A stretch of DNA of 64,000 nucleotides, taken from contig CP006668.1 in the NCBI GenBank assembly GCA_000471925.1, positions 1,550,001-1,614,000 of the forward strand, read 5' to 3'. Position 1 is the stretch's first letter. Every line of letters starts with the position of its first letter. Source of the DNA: Ralstonia pickettii DTP0602. Lineage in GTDB: Bacteria; Pseudomonadota; Gammaproteobacteria; Burkholderiales; Burkholderiaceae. Positions 8,413-16,645 of the stretch are shown one piece after another. Below the pieces are notes generated by a model. That model did not search any database. It had not been told where the DNA came from and saw only the letters and a list, made by a program, of their open reading frames with translations. The position numbers and the translations under genes were made by a program.

Positions 8413-8766
8413 CTACCCGCCCAGCGCCGCCAGGTTCAACGGATGTGAGTGGCCGATCCACATGGCGGCATCGCGATGATCGCGCAAGGCCTCACCCGTG
8501 TTCGGATGGAGAAATACATCCAGCATGCCGTGGTTCAGCGTCAGCCATTCGACAATGCCATTGAAGTGTGCGCGGTCGAACGCGAGCTGATACGACCACA
8601 GCGGATGGGGACCTACCGGGCGTTCATGGAAACGGCCTATCTGCGCTACGGCTCCGAAGCGTACCGCGATGACTTCCCTGAGCGCCCACGCCGCATCGCG
8701 GCTTGAAGCATCGAAGTACACATGCGCGTGCCAGTTGACGATTGCCGCTGGGTCGAGGCTGGTCAT
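8413..8766 (-). CDS. DOPA 4,5-dioxygenase family protein
   Basis: A 117-residue protein of the DOPA 4,5-dioxygenase family, which in fungi and plants cleaves catechol rings but in bacteria is mostly uncharacterised. The start IVNWHAHVYFD has the conserved HAHVYF motif. HPLWSYQLAF, LNHGMLDVFLHPNTGE and MWIGHSHPLNL supply further conserved His residues likely to bind iron. The length matches bacterial members. It is convergent with fpr, and no aromatic catabolic genes are adjacent, so its substrate is open. Confidence 0.8.
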   Translation of the reverse strand: MTSLDPAAIVNWHAHVYFDASSRDAAWALREVIAVRFGAVAQIGRFHERPVGPHPLWSYQLAFDRAHFNGIVEWLTLNHGMLDVFLHPNTGEALRDHRDAAMWIGHSHPLNLAALGG

Positions 8767-8831
8767 GGTGAGCTCGAGTGTGTGAATGCTGCAATTCTGC
8801 CTGCATTCACTCCGGTTGACGGCGGCGAGGT

Positions 8832-8864
8832 AAAAATCGCCCCGGCGGGCTGGGCCGGGGCGAT
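8832..8864 (-). terminator. Rho-independent terminator of the small helical protein gene
   Basis: An 11-bp perfect stem (8836-8846 with 8854-8864) around a 7-base loop, followed on the minus strand by five T. It lies 9 bases past the stop of the gene at 8873-9199, so it is that gene's terminator. Confidence 0.85.
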
Positions 8865-8872
8865 CAGGCGGG

Positions 8873-9199
8873 TCAGTGCAGCTGGTGCTTCAGGTCGGAG
8901 AGTTCCGAATGCATCGAGGTAATTGCATCCTTGACCTTTGCGTCGAGCCCGCCGGCCTGTAGGCAAGCGCGCTCTGCACGATCACCGATGCGTTCGAGAT
9001 CATCGACCCACTGCCGGATCCGATCGTCATCCTTGGACGACATGACTTTCGTTGCCGATTTGCATTCCTTATCGAGCTCATCCACCCAGTTCATCAAGTC
9101 TGTTGGAGTCGTCGCGTCGGCGTGGCAGGTCTGTGATGTCTCGCTGATGGTTTGCTGTAGATGAGTAAAACGCTTTTGGATTTCACTGGCTTGCAACAT
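8873..9199 (-). CDS. Small helical hypothetical protein
   Basis: A 108-residue acidic, almost wholly helical protein, from MLQASEIQKRFTHLQQTISE to MHSELSDLKHQLH. It has two Cys residues that could pair (about positions 25 and 47) plus one near 79, no signal peptide and no membrane segment. It has its own intrinsic terminator and so is likely a single-gene transcript. No family was recognised; heptad-like spacing suggests a small helical bundle or coiled-coil partner. The existence of the gene is supported by its terminator and clear start rather than by recognised homology. Confidence 0.66.
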   Translation of the reverse strand: MLQASEIQKRFTHLQQTISETSQTCHADATTPTDLMNWVDELDKECKSATKVMSSKDDDRIRQWVDDLERIGDRAERACLQAGGLDAKVKDAITSMHSELSDLKHQLH

Positions 9200-9403
9200 G
9201 ATGCCCCCTTCTTGAACATCAGTTCCAGATGAATTCAGGCAGCAAGTGATGGTGTGTTGCCCGAGCCATCGTCATTCGCCCGCTTCAATCGGTTGCCAGC
9301 GACGTTGCATAGCGTCAAAGCGGCACCCGAGCACGCGAAAGACGCTTTTTTAGTGTAGGTCAGGATCGGTCGCCTGCTCCGATGTGTCCCCGGGGCCCGG
9401 GCG

Positions 9404-10228
9404 TCAGGCCTCGTCTGTCCGCACCACGCGGCCGCGCCTGGGCATTTCGGAATCGAGCACGAGGCGGCCATGGATGCGGCCGTTCATACGTGTCACGTAA
9501 TGCGTGCACTCTTCCATATGGGCCGACATCAGGGAGCGTACCGTCTCCGCATCACGGTCGCGGGCAGCTGCGACGATGCGCTTGTGGAAAACCACGTTGG
9601 CCGCGCCAAAGCGCTCGTGCTCGCAGGCGGGCGTGTCGTTACCGAACACCACCAGCTGGCGGATCATTTCATTGATCAGTTCGCAGCAGAAGCGCAGCAT
9701 CGGATTGGGATTGGCCGCCGCAAGAATGTCGTGGAAGGTCAGGTCTTCCTGCCGCTGGTCAAGCAGCGGGGTCGCGGCCGCGGCGGATGCCGGGTCGCAG
9801 AGATCGATCGTACGCTCCAGTGCCCGGAAGTCATCCTCCGTCAGGTGGGGAACCGCTCCCGCCGCGAGCTCGGGTTCGAGCAGGCGCCGCACGGTGTAGA
9901 TATCCGCAATCCCCACGTCCTTGAAGAACAGGTAGTTCTGCATCAGCTGGAACGTGCGGTCCAGCGGCACTTCCACGATCGTGCCGCCGCCGGCCGGTCC
10001 GGTGGTGACGCTGATCAGCCCCTGCACCTCGAGTGATTTCAAGGCCTCGCGGATGGTGCTCTTGCTGACTGAGAACATCGCTTGCAGCTTGACTTCGTGC
10101 GGCAGCTTGTCCCCGGGGCGCAGGTTGCGCTGGGTGATCAGTCTCTTGAGTTCCTCCGCCACCAGGTCCGCGCGCTTCTGCTTGCGGATCTCGATGGCGC
10201 CACTCGTCCCCTCGCGAAACATCGCCAT
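9404..10228 (-). CDS. FadR-type GntR transcriptional regulator
   Basis: A 274-residue regulator: an N-terminal winged helix-turn-helix at about residues 25-90 (LRPGDKLPHEVKLQAMFSVSKSTIREALKSLEVQGLI) and a C-terminal all-helical FCD ligand-binding domain at about 105-255, with Asp/His residues (FHDILA, HKRIV) that commonly bind a metal. It probably senses a small carboxylate or related metabolite. It is divergent from the ABC importer operon beginning at 10608, and the intergenic region holds a perfect palindrome at the predicted transcription start. It most likely represses that operon. GAGG precedes the ATG at 10228. Confidence 0.88.
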   Translation of the reverse strand: MAMFREGTSGAIEIRKQKRADLVAEELKRLITQRNLRPGDKLPHEVKLQAMFSVSKSTIREALKSLEVQGLISVTTGPAGGGTIVEVPLDRTFQLMQNYLFFKDVGIADIYTVRRLLEPELAAGAVPHLTEDDFRALERTIDLCDPASAAAATPLLDQRQEDLTFHDILAAANPNPMLRFCCELINEMIRQLVVFGNDTPACEHERFGAANVVFHKRIVAAARDRDAETVRSLMSAHMEECTHYVTRMNGRIHGRLVLDSEMPRRGRVVRTDEA

Positions 10229-10399
10229 TGCCTCTTTCCTTGAAATTACTTGCGCACCGCAGGCAGTCCCCCCAATTGCGGCGCTCCCATTCTAGTGCCC
10301 TGCGTGCGCCGTTTTGAGGCGGACTATGCCGGTTGTCCAGCTGAACGCCATCCACCGAACGCCGCCAACGCGGGTGCGTAAACCCTGAGATCCCTTTTG

Positions 10400-10429
10400 T
10401 TGACAACGACTTTGGCCCACTCCTAAGAT
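10400..10429 (+). promoter_or_regulatory. Sigma-70-type promoter of the ABC importer operon
   Basis: A consensus TTGACA at 10400-10405 and TAAGAT at 10424-10429 are separated by 18 bases. Transcription would begin near 10436, giving a leader of about 170 bases before the first gene at 10608. Confidence 0.65.
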
Positions 10430-10438
10430 GATTCTATT

Positions 10439-10458
10439 CTATTTATCATGATAAATAG
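10439..10458. promoter_or_regulatory. Perfect palindromic operator, probably for the GntR regulator
   Basis: CTATTTATCATGATAAATAG is a perfect 20-bp inverted repeat in otherwise GC-rich DNA. It overlaps the region just after the predicted transcription start of the ABC operon, where a bound dimer would block RNA polymerase. Assignment to the adjacent GntR protein is inferred from position. Confidence 0.68.
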
Positions 10459-10607
10459 GATAAACAGGTTCGATTCTTGCTCGGCAAGTCGGCGCCGGGC
10501 GGAAATCACCGAATGCATGTCGGGGAGACGGTGGAGCGCCGGTGACACGGCGGGTCCCAGGCTTTCGCCCCGCGCAGCCCGATCCCCCACACACCGAGGA
10601 GTGAGCC

Positions 10608-11810
10608 TTGAATCGTCGTGACCTGCTGAAACTGGCGGCGCTGTCTGCCGTCCCTGCCTCCCTCATCCATGGCCGCAACGTGTTCGCAGCGGGCGAAGCG
10701 CTGGAATTCGGCTGCCCGGTGCCGATGTCCGGGGCCTTCGCGGCCAACGGCAAGTTCGCGGACCTGGGGATGAAGCTCGCCATCGAGCAGTACGGCCAGG
10801 TGCTGGGCCGGCCGCTGCGGTACAGCGTGCTGGACACCGAGGGCAAGCCGGCCACCGCCGTGCGCAAGGTGCAGGAACTGGCACAGCAGAAGACCGCGCG
10901 CTATTTCGCCGGCGGCATCCTGTCGTCCGAGTCGCTGGCCATGGGCAAGGAGGCCGAGAAATTCGGCGGCGTGTTCGTGACCACCGCCGGCGCCGACGAG
11001 ATCACCGGCAAGGACTGCAACCGCGCGACATTCCGCTGGTCGGTGCCGACCTATGGCGCGATCGAGCGAACCGTGCGCCCGCTGATCGAATCGATGCCGA
11101 AGGCCAAGCGCTGGTACACCATCACGCCGCAATATGTGTTCGGCGACGGTCTGCTGTCCGCAGCCAAGACGATCTTCAAGGAAAAGGGCATCGAGCATGT
11201 CGGCAACAGCTACCACGCCCTCACCGAGAAAGAGTTCAGCGGCTACCTGACCAATGCGCTGGCAGCCAAGCCGGACGTGCTGCTGATCCTGAACTTCGGC
11301 TCGCAATCGTCCGACACCCTGCGCCAGGCCATCAGCTTCGGCATGAAGAAGAACACCACCATCCTGGTGGCGTGGGCATCGGGGCTGGAGCAGTTTGAAT
11401 CGCTCGGCGCTGACCTGTGCGAAGGCGTTTATTTCGGGGCGCAGTACTGGCACGGCGTCGATACGCCGCTGAACCGCGAGCTGGTCAAGCGTGCCAATGA
11501 CAAGTTCAAGGCCAATCCCAACTACAGCCTGGCCGGCTCGTACATCTGCACCAAGATCATGGTCGACGGCATGATCAAGGCCGGCAGCGCCGATCCGAAG
11601 GCGGTGGTCGCCGCGCTGGAAGGCATGAAATTCGAAGGCCTGACCGGGCCGGAAGAAATCCGCGCCGCCGACCACCAGGTGCTGAAGAACTACTACCTGC
11701 TCAAGGGCAAGGCCAAAGCGCGCATGAAGGACAAGGACGACTACGCCGAGGTGGTGAGCGTGGGCAAGGCGTTCCTGCCAGTCGACCAGACCCAATGCAA
11801 GATGGCCTGA
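10608..11810 (+). CDS. ABC importer substrate-binding protein (branched-chain amino acid type)
   Basis: A 400-residue periplasmic binding protein of the Leu/Ile/Val-amide type. A twin-arginine-like signal (NRRDLLKLAALSAVPASLIH, residues 2-21) ends near NVFAAG. The mature part opens with FGCPVPMSGAFAANGKFADLGMKLA, typical of type I receptor folds, and continues with TEGKPATAVRKVQELAQQ. It delivers substrate to the LivH/LivM-like permease encoded downstream. It is followed by a GC-rich hairpin before the permease genes, which may keep the receptor in excess. The associated hydrolases suggest an amide, N-carbamoyl compound or short peptide as ligand rather than a plain amino acid. Confidence 0.87.
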   Translation: MNRRDLLKLAALSAVPASLIHGRNVFAAGEALEFGCPVPMSGAFAANGKFADLGMKLAIEQYGQVLGRPLRYSVLDTEGKPATAVRKVQELAQQKTARYFAGGILSSESLAMGKEAEKFGGVFVTTAGADEITGKDCNRATFRWSVPTYGAIERTVRPLIESMPKAKRWYTITPQYVFGDGLLSAAKTIFKEKGIEHVGNSYHALTEKEFSGYLTNALAAKPDVLLILNFGSQSSDTLRQAISFGMKKNTTILVAWASGLEQFESLGADLCEGVYFGAQYWHGVDTPLNRELVKRANDKFKANPNYSLAGSYICTKIMVDGMIKAGSADPKAVVAALEGMKFEGLTGPEEIRAADHQVLKNYYLLKGKAKARMKDKDDYAEVVSVGKAFLPVDQTQCKMA

Positions 11811-11831
11811 CTGGCCTGACTGGCCTCACGC

Positions 11832-11848
11832 GGGCGGGGCGCCCGCCC
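11832..11848 (+). repeat. GC hairpin between receptor and permease genes
   Basis: GGGCGGG (11832-11838) pairs with CCCGCCC (11842-11848) around a GCG loop. It is in the only sizeable gap of the operon, just after the binding-protein gene, a common place for a stabilising or attenuating hairpin. Confidence 0.5.
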
Positions 11849-11935
11849 CGCTGACAAGGCACACCGAAGCACTACTGAAGCACCGCGCTGCGCAGCGACG
11901 CACGGCGCGGCGGCTTCCTTCATTCGCACGAACCC

Positions 11936-12793
11936 ATGAACGTCTATCTGCTGCAGGTGATCAACGGCGTCGGGATCGGCATGCTCTACTTCCTGCTGGC
12001 TGTAGGGTTGTCGATCGTGTTCGGCCTCTTGCGTTTCGTCAACTTCGCGCACGGCGCGTTCTATGCGCTGGGCGCTTACCTCTGCTTTCAGGTGCTGCAG
12101 TTCGGGCTGAACTTCTGGGTGGCACTGATCGTCGCGCCGCTCGTGATTGGCGCGCTGGCATGGCTGACCGAGAAGGTCATGCTGCGTTACGTCTACGCGC
12201 AACCGCATGAATTCCATATCCTGGTCACGGTTGGCCTGGCCCTGGCCATCCAGGAACTCATCATCGTCGGCTGGGGACCGCTGGGCGTCGACGTGCCGCC
12301 GCCGGATGCGCTGCAGGGCGTGGTGATGTGGGGCGACTTCGTCTATCCGAAATACCGCCTGTTCGTCATCGGCTTCACCGGCCTGCTCGCGCTGGGCCTG
12401 TGGTGGCTGCTGGAAGGCACGCGGCTGGGCAGCGCCGTGCGCGCCGGCAGTGAATCCACCGAGATGGTGTCGCTGCTCGGCATCAATGTGTTCCGCCTGT
12501 TCAGCCTGATGTTCGCGCTGGGCGCGGCCACCGCTGCGATCGCCGGCGTGCTGGCGGCACCGATCCGCGGCGCGGAGCCCTTCATGGGCGTGGAGGCGCT
12601 GGGCGTGGCGTTCATCGTGGTCGTGGTGGGCGGCATGGGCAGCTTTACCGGGGCGCTGGTGGGCGGGTTGCTCGTCGGTATCGTGCAGAGCCTGATGAGT
12701 ACGCTGTGGCCGGAAGGCGCGCGGCTGATGATCTATGTCGCCATGGCCGCGGTCCTGCTGCTGCGTCCGCATGGCCTGCTTGGGAGGGGATGA
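11936..12793 (+). CDS. ABC importer permease, LivH type
   Basis: A 285-residue inner-membrane permease of the LivH family. It starts YLLQVINGVGIGMLYFLLAVGLSIVFGLLRFVNFAHG, a hallmark of the family, and has about eight hydrophobic helices. The GLNVFRLFSL-like coupling region appears as GINVFRLFSLMFALGAATAA, and GVEALGVAFIVVVVGGMGS is the conserved C-terminal stretch. It forms the translocation pore with the LivM-type protein. Its TGA overlaps the next start codon, indicating translational coupling within the operon. Confidence 0.9.
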   Translation: MNVYLLQVINGVGIGMLYFLLAVGLSIVFGLLRFVNFAHGAFYALGAYLCFQVLQFGLNFWVALIVAPLVIGALAWLTEKVMLRYVYAQPHEFHILVTVGLALAIQELIIVGWGPLGVDVPPPDALQGVVMWGDFVYPKYRLFVIGFTGLLALGLWWLLEGTRLGSAVRAGSESTEMVSLLGINVFRLFSLMFALGAATAAIAGVLAAPIRGAEPFMGVEALGVAFIVVVVGGMGSFTGALVGGLLVGIVQSLMSTLWPEGARLMIYVAMAAVLLLRPHGLLGRG

Positions 12794-13788
12794 TGGCATC
12801 GGGCAAACAATGGTTGGTGCGCTACCGCTTCTGGTGGCTCGCGCTGGGCGTCGCGCTGCTGTTGCCGCTGACGATGCGGTCCGGCACGCTCGCGACCGAG
12901 GTGCTGATCTATGCGATGGCGGCAATGGCCTGTAACCTGCTGCTCGGGTACACCGGGCTGCTGTCGTTCGGCCAGGGGATCTTCTTCGGGTTGGGCAGCT
13001 ACGCGGTCGGGCTGGCGCTGACGCGTGCCGACCTGCCGATGCCGGTCGCCCTGCTGCTGGCGATCGTGGTCGGTGCGGCCGCCGCCGCCCTGGTCGGCTG
13101 GTTCTCGATTCGCCAGCGCGGCACGTACTTCGTGATGCTGACGCTGGCGTTCGCCCAGATGTTCTATTTCCTGGCCTACACCGCGCCCGCGATCACCGGC
13201 GGCGACAACGGCTTGCTCGACATCCCGCGTCCGCCGCTGTCGGTGGGCGGCAATGCCCTCCTCTCGCTGGCGTCGCCCTGGCAGTTCTATGGCTTCGTCG
13301 CCGTGTTGTTCCTGCTGGTGTTCTTCCTCGTGCTGCGCGTGACGGAGTCGGTGCTCGGCCGTACGCTGCTTGCGATCCGCGACAACGAGGAGCGCGCGCT
13401 TGCGGTAGGCTACAACATCCGGCTGTTCAAGCTGCTGGCCTTCATGATCTCCGGCGCCGTAACCGGCCTGGCCGGCGCGCTGCATGCCATGCTGACCGGC
13501 ATCGCGCCGCTGACCAATATCGACTACCACGCCAGCGAGATGATCCTGGTCATGACCGTGATCGGCGGCACCAGCAATATCTTCGCCTCGGTGCTCGGTG
13601 CGGCCTTCTACGTGCTGCTGGCGGACTGGCTCTCCACGCTCTGGCCGCGCTGGCTGATGCTGCTCGGCTTCCTGCTGATCGCGGTCAGCCTGTTCATGCA
13701 GCGCGGGCTGTGGGGGCTGGGTGCCACCATCTCGGATCGCCTGCGCGGCGCGCGCCGCGCCCCAGTGACGCAGGAGGAACGCGCATGA
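12793..13788 (+). CDS. ABC importer permease, LivM type
   Basis: A 331-residue LivM-type permease with about nine hydrophobic segments. LIYAMAAMACNLLLGYTGLLSFGQGIFFGLGSYAVG is the conserved first block. RGTYFVMLTLAFAQMFYFLAY and YNIRLFKLLAFMISGAVTGLAGALHAM follow, and the C-terminus ends in a basic cytosolic tail. GGGAGGGG lies immediately upstream; ATG at 12793 overlaps the LivH stop in an ATGA arrangement, and ATG 12790 is an alternative. It is the partner of the LivH-type permease. Confidence 0.88.
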   Translation: MASGKQWLVRYRFWWLALGVALLLPLTMRSGTLATEVLIYAMAAMACNLLLGYTGLLSFGQGIFFGLGSYAVGLALTRADLPMPVALLLAIVVGAAAAALVGWFSIRQRGTYFVMLTLAFAQMFYFLAYTAPAITGGDNGLLDIPRPPLSVGGNALLSLASPWQFYGFVAVLFLLVFFLVLRVTESVLGRTLLAIRDNEERALAVGYNIRLFKLLAFMISGAVTGLAGALHAMLTGIAPLTNIDYHASEMILVMTVIGGTSNIFASVLGAAFYVLLADWLSTLWPRWLMLLGFLLIAVSLFMQRGLWGLGATISDRLRGARRAPVTQEERA

Positions 13789-14552
13789 GCACCCCGATTC
13801 TCGAAGCCACCGGCATCGTCAAGCAGTATGGCAAGTTCATGGCGCTGGGCGGGGTCGACCTGCGCGTGATGCCCGGCACCATCCACTCGGTGATCGGCCC
13901 CAACGGTGCCGGCAAGACCACGTTGTTCCACATGCTGACCGGCACGCGCGAGGTCAGCGCGGGCCGCATCGTGTTCGACGGCAAGGACGTCACCGCCGAA
14001 ACCGACTACCAGCGGGTGCAGCGCGGCATTGCCCGCTCGTTCCAGGTCACCAGCCTCTTCCCCAGCCTGCCCGTGCGCGAAAACCTGCGGCTGGCCGCAC
14101 TGGGCACGTCGCCGCGCAAGGCGATGAACGGGTGGCGGCTGCCGGCTGGCGACCTGGCTTGCGCCGAGGTGGTTGACCAGGTGCTCGAACGCCTGGAGCT
14201 GACCCGTGTCGCCGACAGTGCGGCGGGCGTGCTCTCGCACGGCCAGCAGCGGCGGCTCGAAGTCGGCATGGCGCTGGCCGCTCGCCCCCGGGCGATCTTC
14301 CTGGATGAGCCCACCTCGGGCATGGGCGTCGATGATCTCGGCGCGATGAAGCGGCTGATCCGCGGCCTCGCGCAGGACCACACGGTCGTGCTGATCGAAC
14401 ACAACATGGATATCGTCATGGACATCTCCGACACCATCACTGTGATGCAGCAGGGCAAGGTGCTGATGGAAGGCGCGCCCGCGGTCGTGCGCGGCGACCC
14501 GCGGGTGCGGGCCGCCTACCTCGGTAACATGATCACCGGGGGCCAGGGATGA
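13785..14552 (+). CDS. ABC importer ATPase, LivG type
   Basis: A 255-residue ATPase of the LivG family that powers the importer at the inner face of the membrane. The Walker A motif GPNGAGKTT is near residue 40, the signature is LSHGQQRRLEVGMALA, and Walker B is AIFLDEPTSGMG. Helix insertions after SFQVTSLFPSLPVRENLRLAA are typical of LivG. The start overlaps the preceding stop (ATGA) and is preceded by AGGAGGAA. It acts as a heterodimer with the LivF-type ATPase encoded next. Confidence 0.9.
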   Translation: MSTPILEATGIVKQYGKFMALGGVDLRVMPGTIHSVIGPNGAGKTTLFHMLTGTREVSAGRIVFDGKDVTAETDYQRVQRGIARSFQVTSLFPSLPVRENLRLAALGTSPRKAMNGWRLPAGDLACAEVVDQVLERLELTRVADSAAGVLSHGQQRRLEVGMALAARPRAIFLDEPTSGMGVDDLGAMKRLIRGLAQDHTVVLIEHNMDIVMDISDTITVMQQGKVLMEGAPAVVRGDPRVRAAYLGNMITGGQG

Positions 14553-15265
14553 TGCTCGACGTACAGGACATCCATGGCTACTACGGCAAGAGCCATGTGC
14601 TGCAGGGCGTATCGCTGGCCGTTGGCGAAGGCGAACTGGTGACGCTGCTCGGGCGCAACGGCGCCGGCAAGTCGACCACGCTCAAGGCGATTGCCGGCAT
14701 CGTCGCGCCGAAGGGACCAAAGGGCGGCGGCCGGGTCGTCTTTCGCGGCAAGGATGTCGCCGGCATGCCGCCGCACCGGATTGCCGCCGAAGGCTTGTGC
14801 TTCGTTCCCGAGCACCGCGGCATCTTCAAGCTGCTGACCGTCGAGGAGAACCTCAAGCTGGCCGCGCGCCGCGATTCGCCGTGGCAGCTCGATGACGTGT
14901 ACTGCATTTTCCCGCGGCTGCGGGAGCGGCGCGGCAATGGCGGCGCGCAGCTTTCCGGCGGCGAACAGCAGATGCTCGCCATCGGCCGCGCGCTGATGAA
15001 CCACCCTCGCCTGCTGATGCTCGACGAGCCGGTGGAAGGACTGGCCCCGGTGATCGTCGAAGAGATCGTGGCCCAGCTCAAGGTGATCAAGGCCGCGGGC
15101 GTGCCGATCCTGCTGGTCGAGCAGAACCTCCAGGTCTGCACGCAACTGGCCGACCGGCACGTGATCATCGAGCAAGGCCGGGTCGTCTACACCGGCAGCA
15201 ATGACGCGTTCCGCGCCGATGAGGCGGTCAAGGACCGCTATCTCGGCGTGGGCCTGGCGGCCTGA
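14549..15265 (+). CDS. ABC importer ATPase, LivF type
   Basis: A 238-residue LivF-type ATPase. It starts LDVQDIHGYYGKSHVLQGVSLAVGEGELVTLLGRNGAGKST, where GRNGAGKST is Walker A. LSGGEQQMLAIGRALM is the signature and LLMLDEPVEGLAP is Walker B followed by the LivF-typical EGLAPVIV. It overlaps the LivG-type gene by four bases, so the two are translationally coupled. It completes a five-component importer. Confidence 0.9.
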   Translation: MMLDVQDIHGYYGKSHVLQGVSLAVGEGELVTLLGRNGAGKSTTLKAIAGIVAPKGPKGGGRVVFRGKDVAGMPPHRIAAEGLCFVPEHRGIFKLLTVEENLKLAARRDSPWQLDDVYCIFPRLRERRGNGGAQLSGGEQQMLAIGRALMNHPRLLMLDEPVEGLAPVIVEEIVAQLKVIKAAGVPILLVEQNLQVCTQLADRHVIIEQGRVVYTGSNDAFRADEAVKDRYLGVGLAA

Positions 15266-15312
15266 ACCCATCAAGCTGGCCGGCGCGCCGGCCGACCGAC
15301 AAGAGAGATGCC

Positions 15313-16596
15313 ATGACTACCATGCCAGCCACCCGTACGCCCCCAGCCTCTGCGGGAACACGGGACGACCTGCGTATCGACGGCGCACGCCTGTGGCACA
15401 CGCTGATGCGCCTGGCCGAGATCGGCGCCACGCCCAAGGGCGGCGTATGCCGACTGGCGCTGACCGACCTCGATCGCCAGGGCCGCGATTTCTTTGTCGC
15501 CGAGGCCAAGGCCGCGGGATGCACGATCCGCGTCGATGCGATCGGTAATATCTTTGCGCGCCGTGCGGGGCGTGACGACACGCTGCCGCCGGTCATGACC
15601 GGCAGCCATATCGACACCCAGCCCACGGGCGGCAAGTTCGACGGCAACTACGGGGTGTTCGCCGGCATCGAAGTCGTGCGCACGCTGAACGATGCCGGCA
15701 TCGTGACCGACGCGCCGATCGAGGTGGCGGTCTGGACCAATGAAGAAGGCTCACGCTTTGTCCCGGTCATGATGGGCTCCGGCGCCTTCATCGGCGAGTT
15801 CGCGCTGCCGGATCTGCTCGCGCAGCGCGACCGCGACGGCGTCTGCGTTGGCGACGCGCTGCAGGCCATTGACTATGCCGGTCCGGAGCCGATCGGCGGG
15901 CGGCCGCTGGGCGCCTACTTCGAAGCCCATATCGAGCAAGGTCCGGTGCTGGAGGCGAACGACACCACCATCGGCGTGGTGACCGGCGCTCTTGGCCAGC
16001 GCTGGTACGACGTGGTGCTGACCGGGATGGAAGCCCATGCCGGGCCGACGCCGATGAGCCTGCGCAAGGATGCGCTGCTCGCCGCAGCGGAGCTGGTCGG
16101 TATCGTGAACCGCATCGCGCTGGACCATCCCCCGCACGGCCGCGGCACGGTTGGCTGCCTTGAGGTGCATCCCGACTCGCGCAACGTCATCCCCGGCAAG
16201 GTCTCGATGACGGTCGACCTGCGCGCCGCCGACGACACCGTCCTGTCCGCCATGGACGCGGCCTTGCATGCCGCGACCGAAGCGCTGGCCGCGCGCAGCG
16301 GCATCGCCATCGACGTGCGCCAGGTGGTGTACTTCCCGCCGCAGCACTTTGACGACCGGCTGGTCGCGGCGGTGCGTGGGGGCGCACGGCGGCTCCGGCT
16401 CTCCGAAATGGACGTGATCAGCGGCGCCGGCCACGATGCGGTCTACCTGGCGCGCGTGGCGCCCGCGGCGATGATCTTCGTACCGTGCAAGGACGGCATC
16501 AGCCACAACGAGATCGAGGACGCCAGGCCCGAGCACCTCGAAGCCGGCTGCAATGTGCTGCTGCATGCCATGCTCGATGCGGCGACGCGGCCTTGA
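15313..16596 (+). CDS. M20-family amidohydrolase (N-carbamoyl-amino-acid hydrolase/allantoate amidohydrolase type)
   Basis: A 427-residue binuclear-metal hydrolase of the M20 group containing N-carbamoyl-L-amino-acid hydrolases, beta-ureidopropionase and allantoate amidohydrolase. GSHIDTQPTGGKFDGNYGV gives the first metal His and bridging Asp. TNEEGSRF supplies the general-base Glu pair, AHIEQGPVL the next ligand, and SGAGHDAVY with ISHNEIED the C-terminal ligands. The central dimerisation domain contains the usual GMEAHAGPTPM. It probably cleaves a carbamoyl or amide group of the imported substrate. It lies 47 bases after the ABC ATPase gene, within the operon. Confidence 0.86.
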   Translation: MTTMPATRTPPASAGTRDDLRIDGARLWHTLMRLAEIGATPKGGVCRLALTDLDRQGRDFFVAEAKAAGCTIRVDAIGNIFARRAGRDDTLPPVMTGSHIDTQPTGGKFDGNYGVFAGIEVVRTLNDAGIVTDAPIEVAVWTNEEGSRFVPVMMGSGAFIGEFALPDLLAQRDRDGVCVGDALQAIDYAGPEPIGGRPLGAYFEAHIEQGPVLEANDTTIGVVTGALGQRWYDVVLTGMEAHAGPTPMSLRKDALLAAAELVGIVNRIALDHPPHGRGTVGCLEVHPDSRNVIPGKVSMTVDLRAADDTVLSAMDAALHAATEALAARSGIAIDVRQVVYFPPQHFDDRLVAAVRGGARRLRLSEMDVISGAGHDAVYLARVAPAAMIFVPCKDGISHNEIEDARPEHLEAGCNVLLHAMLDAATRP

Positions 16597-16645
16597 GCCG
16601 GTAGCAAGCGGACCCCGCGCATCCCTCACCTGAACGGACCTGCCA

